From NCBI GenBank assembly GCA_012838355.1, contig DUPJ01000115.1, positions 1-32,438 of the forward strand: a stretch of DNA of 32,438 nt, in the 5' to 3' direction. This DNA comes from Clostridiaceae bacterium (lineage in GTDB: Bacteria > Bacillota > Clostridia > Saccharofermentanales > DTU023). The notes under the pieces were generated by a model that worked only from the letters and a program-made list of their open reading frames with translations, was not told the DNA's origin and made no database searches. Each line of letters starts with the position of its first letter. The stretch's first letter is position 1. The translations under genes were made by a program, and so were the position numbers. Positions 25,223-32,438 of the stretch are shown here, piece by piece.

Positions 25223-26878
25223 ATGACAAAAGTGAGAACAGTGTTAGCAATTTTGCTCTGCATGTCGATCATGCTGGGCGTTCTGGGTTGTTCGCCATCA
25301 TCGACAAACGAGACAGACGTGCCGACTGATGCTCAGCCTACAGACGCTGAAGTGGAGCAGGAAGAAGAACAGGCGACAGACGATGCTGATGCCGAAGTGG
25401 AATCGGAAACGCCTGACGCATCGGGTGAGTATAAAGACAGAATCATTATTGGCGTTGCCAATGACATCACAACACTTGATCCGCAGGGGTCCAATACTGA
25501 TGCCAATATGATGGCCTTTACACTCACACACGAAACGCTGGTTGAAGTAGACCCTGAAACGAATGAAATCATTCCGGGCATGGCAAAAGAGTGGACCATG
25601 TCGGACGACGGGCTGGAATTCACATTTGCGATTCCGGAAAATGTTGCCTTTTCAGACGGAACACCTTGCACGGCAAACGACATAAAGTTCACCTTTGACC
25701 GTGCCAAAGACTCGTCATTTACGAAAGCCAAGGTGGAACTTGTCACTGAAGTCGAAGTCATTGACGATACGCATGCCAAAGTCGTGATCAGCAAGCCTTC
25801 GCAAGACTTCCTGATGCTTCTGGCACATCAAAGCATGTCGATCTTGTCGGAAGACCTTGTCAACGATGATGAATTCGGCTACCAGATTGGAACCGGCCCT
25901 TACGCTGTAGAAGAATGGACGCCGGGCGACCAGATTTCATTCGTTAAATCTGAACATTTTTACGGCGAAGAACCCCCGACTCAAAAAATTGTTTTCCGCC
26001 TGATAAAAGAAGAATCGTCCCGCTTGATCGCATTGCAGACCGGTGAGATCGAAGTCTGCATTGACCCGCTCACAACGGACCTCACCTATATTGAAGAAGA
26101 TGAAGATCTGGAATTAGTCAAAATTCCAAACTTTGTCATGCTCTATCTCGCCATTAATAATGAGCGTGAAGGGCTGGACGATGTGAATGTACGCAAAGCG
26201 ATCGCTCATGCAACCGATAAAGCGTCCATGATTGAAATCGGCTACAACGGTGAAGGATTTGTGCACGACCACTGGATTAACCGCGATCAGTTCGGCTGGT
26301 ACGATGATTTGCAGCCGTATGAATACGATATTGAAAAAGCCAAGGAAGCGTTGGCGAATTCAGCGTATGAACCTGGTGATCTCAGTTTCCGTGTAATTTA
26401 CAACGATACGGCTAAAGAAAACATGGCACTCATTCTCAAAGAGGATTTGGCCAAAATTGGAATCGAGCTGGAGCTGATTAAATTGGAAACGGCCGCGTTG
26501 AAAGGCATTCTCAATGACGCCGCTCTCGATTACGACTTCTGCCTCTATCAGTTCACTGATAATCTCGGGACTGACTACACGCTGAGAAATCAGTATGGAT
26601 CGTTTGAACAGGACGGCAAACTCGTCAAAAACGGCTCGAACCGGGCCAACATGAAGGACGCAGAATTCAACCGCATGATCGATGAAGCGCTCGTCGAACT
26701 GGATGTTGAAAAACGCGAGGCCATGTACAACGACATCGAGGTATACCTGAACGAGATCGTCCCCATTATTCCGATTGCGACGTCATATATTAATGTCGGT
26801 ATAAAAGAAGGATTGGGCGGCGTTAGATGGAACGGCACAGCGAAACATGATTATCGCTATGTCTTCCTGGAGCAGTAA
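25223..26878 (+). CDS. ABC transporter substrate-binding lipoprotein, SBP_bac_5 (oligopeptide/dipeptide type)
   Basis: Lipobox LGVLGC; ITTLDPQGSNTDANMMAFTLTHETLVEVDPETNEIIPGMAKEWTMSDDGLEFTFAIPENVAFSDGTPCTANDIKFTFDR. Confidence 0.95.
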   Translation: MTKVRTVLAILLCMSIMLGVLGCSPSSTNETDVPTDAQPTDAEVEQEEEQATDDADAEVESETPDASGEYKDRIIIGVANDITTLDPQGSNTDANMMAFTLTHETLVEVDPETNEIIPGMAKEWTMSDDGLEFTFAIPENVAFSDGTPCTANDIKFTFDRAKDSSFTKAKVELVTEVEVIDDTHAKVVISKPSQDFLMLLAHQSMSILSEDLVNDDEFGYQIGTGPYAVEEWTPGDQISFVKSEHFYGEEPPTQKIVFRLIKEESSRLIALQTGEIEVCIDPLTTDLTYIEEDEDLELVKIPNFVMLYLAINNEREGLDDVNVRKAIAHATDKASMIEIGYNGEGFVHDHWINRDQFGWYDDLQPYEYDIEKAKEALANSAYEPGDLSFRVIYNDTAKENMALILKEDLAKIGIELELIKLETAALKGILNDAALDYDFCLYQFTDNLGTDYTLRNQYGSFEQDGKLVKNGSNRANMKDAEFNRMIDEALVELDVEKREAMYNDIEVYLNEIVPIIPIATSYINVGIKEGLGGVRWNGTAKHDYRYVFLEQ

Positions 26879-26890
26879 TTTTTCCGACAA

Positions 26891-26925
26891 GCGGGAGAGC
26901 CGTATGGCTCTCCCGCCGTTTTTTT
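26891..26925 (+). terminator. Intercistronic intrinsic terminator/attenuator between substrate-binding protein and permease
   Basis: Perfect 11-bp stem GCGGGAGAGCC / gtat / GGCTCTCCCGC followed by CG and seven T. Confidence 0.85.
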
Positions 26926-26971
26926 GTCCAGAAGCCGCTTTTAAGGGTGACCGTCACTCGAGGAGAATCGC

Positions 26972-27931
26972 ATGTCTCGATATATAGTTGAACGACTGCT
27001 GATGCTGATCCCCGTCCTGCTAAGTGTCGCGTTTATCATTTTTGCCATCATGAACGCAGCCGAAGGCGATCCAGTCTATTCAGTCGTCAGTGCCGACGCA
27101 ACACAAGAACAAATTGAAGCAGCGCGCATCGAATTGGGACTCGATGGGACGCTCATTCAACGATATTTTCGCTATGTGGGCGGAATGATTAAAGGCGACC
27201 TCGGTACATCTTATGTTTCAAAGCGGGACGTCATGCAAACCTATATGATGCGCTTGCCAAACACGCTTAAACTGGCAGCCGCATCCATGGTTGTTGCGCT
27301 GGTCATTTCAATACCGCTCGGGATCATCGCCGCCGTCAACCAGAACTCAATTCGAGATGCGGTGTCGATGGTCCTGGCTTTGCTTGGTCTTTCCATGCCA
27401 AACTTCTGGCTAGGATTACTTTTGATCTTGCTATTTTCACTCAGGCTCGGCTGGTTCCCGTCAGCCGGGTATGAAGACGGCTTGCGCAGCATAATTCTGC
27501 CGGCCATAACAAACGGGACTGGCCTGGCGGCTTTTATGACCCGCGCCACACGATCGTCCATGCTCGATGTTGTGAGACAGGATTTTCTGCGCACGGCGAG
27601 GGCAAAGGGCGTTACTGAACGCAAGGTCATCCGCAAGCATGCGCTGCGCAACGCCCTGATTCCGATCATCACAGTATTTGGCGTGCAGTTCAGCAATGTA
27701 CTGGGCGGATCGGTTCTCGTCGAAACCGTTTTTGCCTGGCCCGGTGTTGGCCGGCTCGTCGTTGACGCCATAGAACAGCGTGATATACCGACCGTTACCG
27801 GCGCCTTAGTCATGACAACCATGCTTGTCACCATTACGAATCTGTTGATCGACATCGTTTATGCGTACGTCGATCCGCGCATAAAGTCTCAATACGCAAA
27901 GAAGGGGTTTAAGTTATGGAAAAGGACTTGA
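26972..27931 (+). CDS. Dipeptide/oligopeptide ABC transporter permease (DppB-like)
   Basis: MSRYIVERLLMLIPVLLSVAFIIF, ARAKGVTERKVIRKHALRNALIPIITVFG (EAA-loop type), VETVFAWPGVGRL. Confidence 0.95.
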   Translation: MSRYIVERLLMLIPVLLSVAFIIFAIMNAAEGDPVYSVVSADATQEQIEAARIELGLDGTLIQRYFRYVGGMIKGDLGTSYVSKRDVMQTYMMRLPNTLKLAAASMVVALVISIPLGIIAAVNQNSIRDAVSMVLALLGLSMPNFWLGLLLILLFSLRLGWFPSAGYEDGLRSIILPAITNGTGLAAFMTRATRSSMLDVVRQDFLRTARAKGVTERKVIRKHALRNALIPIITVFGVQFSNVLGGSVLVETVFAWPGVGRLVVDAIEQRDIPTVTGALVMTTMLVTITNLLIDIVYAYVDPRIKSQYAKKGFKLWKRT

Positions 27932-28866
27932 AAAAAATGCCGACGCCAGCTGCCTCTTCGACTGAATCGGCTTCCCTTTCAACGACACAGGCGCGTCTCG
28001 TGTCAAAGACATTCAAAAAGCGCAGCACGTGGGCCTCTGTCTGGCGTCAATTGCGCAAAAACAAAGGCGCGATTGCCGGACTCGTCCTGCTGATCATCAT
28101 TATTGGAGTCGCTCTCGCAGCCCCGATTATTTTTGATTACAACACGGATATCATCCAAAACAACATCCGGGAACGGCGTCAGCCGCCTTCAGCCGACCAC
28201 TGGTTCGGGACAGATGAAATGGGACGCGATATTTTCGCGCGAGTCTGCTATGGTGCACGCTACTCCTTGGCAGTCGGCGTCGTCGCCGTGCTGTTTGCTT
28301 TAGTTTTTGGCGTGACGTTCGGTGCTGCCGCCGGTTATATCGGCGGGGCCTTTGAGAACATCATGATGCGATTATGCGACATCCTCTCATCCATCCCAAG
28401 TGTACTCATGGCCATCGCTGTCGTGTCTGCCTTGGGCAAGAGCACCCTTAACTTAATGATTGCTGTCGGCGTGGCCAGCACAGCACCTTTTATCCGTGTC
28501 GCTCGTGCGGCAGTGCTCACCGTGCGGAACGAAGAATATATTGAAGCGGCACGCGCCATTGCCGTACCTGAATGGAAAATCGTCGTCACGCATATTTTGC
28601 CCAACAGTTTATCGCCAATTATCGTACAGGCAACGCTGCGTGTCGGCTCGGCAATCATATCTGCGGCTCAGCTCAGCTTTCTCGGATTAGGCGTACCGGC
28701 TCCTGCTCCTGAATGGGGCAGCATGCTTTCGGCGGGAAGAATCTTTATTCGCGACCACAGTTACATGACGCTGTTCCCCGGCCTGGCCATCATGGTGACA
28801 GTCTTGTCGCTGAACCTTATCGGAGATGGACTGCGAGATGCGCTGGATCCTAGACTGAAGAGTTGA
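27916..28866 (+). CDS. Dipeptide/oligopeptide ABC transporter permease (DppC-like)
   Basis: HWFGTDEMGRDIFARVCYGARYSL, EYIEAARAIAVPEWKIVVTHILPNSLSPIIVQ, LSFLGLGVPAPAPEWGSMLSAGR. Confidence 0.95.
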   Translation: MEKDLKKMPTPAASSTESASLSTTQARLVSKTFKKRSTWASVWRQLRKNKGAIAGLVLLIIIIGVALAAPIIFDYNTDIIQNNIRERRQPPSADHWFGTDEMGRDIFARVCYGARYSLAVGVVAVLFALVFGVTFGAAAGYIGGAFENIMMRLCDILSSIPSVLMAIAVVSALGKSTLNLMIAVGVASTAPFIRVARAAVLTVRNEEYIEAARAIAVPEWKIVVTHILPNSLSPIIVQATLRVGSAIISAAQLSFLGLGVPAPAPEWGSMLSAGRIFIRDHSYMTLFPGLAIMVTVLSLNLIGDGLRDALDPRLKS

Positions 28867-28880
28867 TGAGGAGCATTTAA

Positions 28881-29885
28881 ATGGGTGATCACACCGCTAA
28901 ATTGATATTGGATGTAAAAAACCTGGTTGTCCGGTACGAAACTGAAGACGGAATCGTCCATGCAATCAATGGTATCGATCTTCAGCTGGGTTATCGGGAG
29001 ACGCTTGGCTTAGTTGGGGAAACGGGGGCAGGAAAAACGACTGCCGCCCTGGCCATGCTGCGGCTCGTGCCTGATCCTCCCGGCGTGGTCGAGTGCGAGC
29101 GTCTGACGATCGACGGACGCGACATCCTGAACATGCCGTCAGCCAAAATGGATGACGTGCGCGGCAAAGACATTTCAATGGTTTTTCAGGATCCGATGAC
29201 GGCCTTGAACCCCGTATTCACAGTCGGAGAACAGATTGCGGAAAGTCTTCAGATTCATGAACATCTTGATAAACGCGATGCGATGAAACGGGCACGCGAA
29301 ATGCTAGAGCTCGTCGGTATTCCTGGCAGTCGTGCCGGTGACTATCCGCATGAATTTTCAGGCGGCATGAAACAGCGCGTTGTCATTGCGATCGCGCTGG
29401 CCTGCAATCCGAAGCTGCTCATAGCGGATGAGCCGACGACTGCGCTGGACGTGACGATTCAGGCGCAAGTGCTGGAACTGATGACTACACTCAAGGAAAA
29501 ATACGATACATCGATGATCATGATTACGCATGATCTCGGCATCGTCGCCGAAGTTTGTGATGTGGTCGCCGTCATGTACGCGGGCCATATTGTCGAACAG
29601 GGAACGCTGGAAGACGTATTCAACAGGACTAAGCATCCTTATACAGAAGGATTGTTCAATTCCCTGCCGAACATCTATAACCGCACGGCCATGCTGAAGC
29701 CAATCAAGGGGCTGATGTCGGACCCGACCGATCCGCCTCCCGGATGTCCATTCGAACCTCGATGTGAATACGCCCTGGCGGAATGCAAGACGCGCAATCC
29801 AGACCTTGTTCCGGCTGGGCCAACACACAAAGTGGCCTGCCTGGCTTACGAACAAGAAGGCTTTCACATAAAAAGGAGAATCTGA
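28881..29885 (+). CDS. Dipeptide/oligopeptide ABC transporter ATP-binding protein (DppD-like)
   Basis: Walker A GETGAGKTT, signature FSGGMKQR, Walker B LLIADEPTTALD, C-terminal PGCPFEPRCEYALAEC. Confidence 0.95.
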   Translation: MGDHTAKLILDVKNLVVRYETEDGIVHAINGIDLQLGYRETLGLVGETGAGKTTAALAMLRLVPDPPGVVECERLTIDGRDILNMPSAKMDDVRGKDISMVFQDPMTALNPVFTVGEQIAESLQIHEHLDKRDAMKRAREMLELVGIPGSRAGDYPHEFSGGMKQRVVIAIALACNPKLLIADEPTTALDVTIQAQVLELMTTLKEKYDTSMIMITHDLGIVAEVCDVVAVMYAGHIVEQGTLEDVFNRTKHPYTEGLFNSLPNIYNRTAMLKPIKGLMSDPTDPPPGCPFEPRCEYALAECKTRNPDLVPAGPTHKVACLAYEQEGFHIKRRI

Positions 29886-29887
29886 GC

Positions 29888-30880
29888 ATGGCAGAGGCAA
29901 TACTTCAAGTCAGGAATCTGAAGAAATACTTCAAGACAAACAGCGGTATGCTTCATGCTGTCGATGACATCAGCTTCGATGTCCGCGAAGGCAAAACACT
30001 CGGCATAGTCGGTGAATCAGGATGCGGAAAATCGACAGCGGGCAGAACCATTCTGCGTTTGCTTGAGCATACATCGGGACAAGTAATATTCGATGGCGTC
30101 GATATTACGAAATTGTCAGGCAACAAACTGCGCAAGGTGCGCAAAGACATGCAAATCATATTTCAGGATCCGTTTTCTTCCTTGGATCCGAAAAAAACGA
30201 TCAGTCAAACGATCTCCGAACCGATACGCGTAAACCGCATTCTGACAGATAAAAAACAAGTTGAAGAACGAGTTCTGGAACTCATGAAAACGGTTGGATT
30301 GGCTGAACGGCTGATCAACAGCTACCCGCACGAACTAGACGGCGGACGGCGACAGCGCATCGGCATCGCCAGAGCATTGGCGGTATTGCCGAAGCTGATC
30401 GTTTGTGACGAGCCGGTGTCTGCGCTTGACGTCTCGATTCAGGCCCAAATTCTCAATCTGCTGAAGGAACTGCAGAACAAGATGAATTTGACCTACATAT
30501 TCATCACCCACGACTTATCCGTGGTCAACCATTTCTCCGATGATATTGCCGTGATGTATTTAGGCTCCATCGTCGAGAAAGCGCCGGCCGAAGAACTGTT
30601 CAACAACCCGCTGCACCCTTATACACGCGCACTTCTGTCGGCCATTCCCGTGCCGGACTTGAGACATAAACGTGAACGCATTTCGCTCAAGGGCGAAGTG
30701 GTGAGCCCGATCAATCTCCCCGACGAATGTCGCTTTGCCAATCGCTGTTTCGAATGTGAAGCGCGCTGTCGCCGCGGCATACCGCCGCTTTTGGAAGTAT
30801 CGCCGGATCACTTCGTCGCGTGCGTTCACCACACACCTCCGGAAGCAGCCGGTCGTGCTGCAGGCGAAGCACTTGCCTGA
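29888..30880 (+). CDS. Dipeptide/oligopeptide ABC transporter ATP-binding protein (DppF-like)
   Basis: Walker A GESGCGKST, signature LDGGRRQR, Walker B LIVCDEPVSALD, C-terminal cysteine cluster. ATG at 29888 preferred over the track start 29783. Confidence 0.94.
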   Translation: MAEAILQVRNLKKYFKTNSGMLHAVDDISFDVREGKTLGIVGESGCGKSTAGRTILRLLEHTSGQVIFDGVDITKLSGNKLRKVRKDMQIIFQDPFSSLDPKKTISQTISEPIRVNRILTDKKQVEERVLELMKTVGLAERLINSYPHELDGGRRQRIGIARALAVLPKLIVCDEPVSALDVSIQAQILNLLKELQNKMNLTYIFITHDLSVVNHFSDDIAVMYLGSIVEKAPAEELFNNPLHPYTRALLSAIPVPDLRHKRERISLKGEVVSPINLPDECRFANRCFECEARCRRGIPPLLEVSPDHFVACVHHTPPEAAGRAAGEALA

Positions 30881-30914
30881 GGCAGCACGGTCTGGCGTCA
30901 ATCGCATGTCGAGA

Positions 30915-32438
30915 TTAAACACTTGCCTCATTATCGGCACGTACCTTGCGTCGGAGGTGCAGTAAATAGCTGCCGTGCGGCGGCACGGTGACGCACAGTC
31001 GCTCTCCCCGTATCGACGCATCTGTTTCGAGTCCGAAAAGCTCAGTTAAATCGTCAAATCCGGCAAACCCGAAAGCGGCCATATTGATGTCCGCCTGATG
31101 GTTCATCGCTTCTGTCGACCAGACAGTCAGCAGCATTTCTTGCGTTGTAAAACGGGCACTTGCGAGCACACGGCCCTTCGCATAAACGATTCTGAAGCCG
31201 CCGTTGATCAGGACATCGGATGTTTGCTTCAGCTCAGCCAGACGGCGGTAGCGCACCATCTGCTCACGCTTATCCTGAGATAAATCGCCTTCATCTGTCC
31301 AATCCATCGGATAGCGTGCACCGTCCACGTCGTCGGGACGGCCGTCCAGAAGCTTTTCGTCGCCATAGTAGATGCAGGGCATGCCGGGCAGTGTAAACAT
31401 CAGCGTGATCGCACCGAGCAGCGCGTTTCGGCTGACCTGCGGATTATTGTGCAGCCGCGGTGTATCGTGGGTATTCAGATGGTTCAGCAGCTGTCCGGCA
31501 ACGACGTGCGGCATTTTGGCGCAGAACTGCTCGATGCGTGCTTTCAGCTGTACCGCAGTCATGCTTGATTTGACCTCCGCCAGCGTCTCGTTCCTCACGC
31601 TGAACAGATCGCCTTCACCGAGAAATTCGCGCACGGGCCGGGCGAAGCCGAAATAGTTCATCACGGAATCCCAGGCGTCACCCTCAAGCATATATGCGCT
31701 GTCCGTCCACTCTTCAGCAAGCAGAATGACAGCCGGGTTCACCGCTTTCAGCTCTCGATTAATCTCCCGCCAGACCTCCCTGTACACATCGGCATGTTCG
31801 CTTCTGGCCATGACGTCGGCCACGTCAAAGCGCCAGGCATCGATGCTGAAGGGGGGCCGCAGCCACTTTTTCAGGACGGCGTCCGGTGCACCGTAGATGC
31901 GCCGGCGCAGTGCCGGTGACGCGTAATTGAGCGTCGGCATGGTCTCCACTCCGGCCCAGCGATGGTAATTATTGTCCGCATCGAAAAAGAAGAAATCCCG
32001 CTCAGGCGCGCCGGCATTGCTGTAAGCGCCCGTCTCGGGCGGAAAGAACACGTGATCCCGGTTGAACCATTTGGCATCCGAACTGACGTGGTTCACCGAA
32101 ATATCGAGCATCAGGCGCATGCCGCGCTCGTGCAGCGCCTGGGTCAGCGCAGCGAGCGCTTCATTGCCGCCGAGATGCGGACAGACATAGTCGAAATCGA
32201 GTGCGTCGTAGCGGTGCGCCGATGGTGCCCAGAATATCGGATTCAGATATAGTGCGCTGACTCCAAGCGACTGCAGATAGTCGAGGCTGTCGATAATGCC
32301 ATACAGATCGCCGCCGTAAAAATCGAGACAATGCGCCTCCTCATACGGTGCCGCCGGCGTATCCCAGTTCGTGATTCGGCGCACCGGATGTCCTCTGTAC
32401 GTATAGGCGCCGTCCTTTACATCGAGATCCGGCCGGCT
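30915..32438 (-). CDS. GH13 alpha-amylase-family glycosidase (neopullulanase/maltogenic-like); N-terminus outside window
   Basis: LYLNPIF, MLDISVNHVS, WRFDVADVM, ILLAEEW, LLNHLNTHDTPR, GMPCIYYGDE. Minus frame stays open to base 32438. Confidence 0.93.
   Translation of the reverse strand, partial: SRPDLDVKDGAYTYRGHPVRRITNWDTPAAPYEEAHCLDFYGGDLYGIIDSLDYLQSLGVSALYLNPIFWAPSAHRYDALDFDYVCPHLGGNEALAALTQALHERGMRLMLDISVNHVSSDAKWFNRDHVFFPPETGAYSNAGAPERDFFFFDADNNYHRWAGVETMPTLNYASPALRRRIYGAPDAVLKKWLRPPFSIDAWRFDVADVMARSEHADVYREVWREINRELKAVNPAVILLAEEWTDSAYMLEGDAWDSVMNYFGFARPVREFLGEGDLFSVRNETLAEVKSSMTAVQLKARIEQFCAKMPHVVAGQLLNHLNTHDTPRLHNNPQVSRNALLGAITLMFTLPGMPCIYYGDEKLLDGRPDDVDGARYPMDWTDEGDLSQDKREQMVRYRRLAELKQTSDVLINGGFRIVYAKGRVLASARFTTQEMLLTVWSTEAMNHQADINMAAFGFAGFDDLTELFGLETDASIRGERLCVTVPPHGSYLLHLRRKVRADNEASV

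Noticed and set aside
24946-25272. Minus-strand ORF of 108 aa in the spacer, considered as a transposase remnant
   Set aside because: No convincing motif or RBS; overlaps the promoter, leader and start of the SBP gene.
30869-30931. Repeated CACTTGCCTGA/CACTTGCCTCA near the DppF-amylase junction
   Set aside because: Short imperfect repeat, no supported function.
1-32438. Search for tRNA/rRNA genes, intact insertion sequences, integrases or prophage genes
   Set aside because: None recognised by reading; the only mobile-element-like protein is the degenerate RAYT-like gene at 21864-22562.

Overview
This 32.4 kb bacterial chromosomal window is gene-dense, Firmicutes/Clostridia-like in style, with AGGAGG Shine-Dalgarno sites and many ATGA or short overlaps between genes. 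No tRNA, rRNA, CRISPR array or intact insertion sequence was recognised. (1) 1-11.7 kb (+) is a tightly packed carbohydrate operon: SDR dehydrogenase (5'-truncated by the window), 2-oxoacid dehydrogenase E2, E3 and a fused E1 alpha/beta, a PHP-domain protein, rhamnulokinase, a Gfo/Idh/MocA-HAD fusion and an Abi_2/HEPN-type protein, ending in an intrinsic terminator. (2) 11.8-12.3 kb is a PerR-like Fur-family regulator with a 7-1-7 PerR/Fur-type box over its predicted promoter. (3) 12.5-17.5 kb (-) holds hsp20 with a near-consensus CIRCE and a structured leader, a PPC/DUF296 protein, an HPr-like protein, a PadR-HAAS/DUF1700-DUF4097-GNAT operon and a DUF606/DMT-like transporter. (4) 17.6-19.5 kb (+) is a MarR-pirin-nitroreductase operon with a palindromic operator candidate. 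(5) 19.5-24.8 kb (-) holds a GNAT, a two-gene split-AhpF-like redox pair translationally coupled to a degenerate REP-transposase-like (Y1/RAYT) protein, DUF554, HD-domain and DUF2812 proteins. (6) 25.2-30.9 kb (+) is a complete oligopeptide-type ABC transporter. (7) 30.9 kb to the end (-) is a GH13 alpha-amylase-family gene cut by the window edge. The best candidates for under-described biology are the catalytically degenerate RAYT-like protein coupled to the split AhpF pair, the dedicated 2-oxoacid dehydrogenase complex in a rhamnose-type operon, and the Abi_2/HEPN gene at the end of that operon. All family names come from reading translations; no database search was run.
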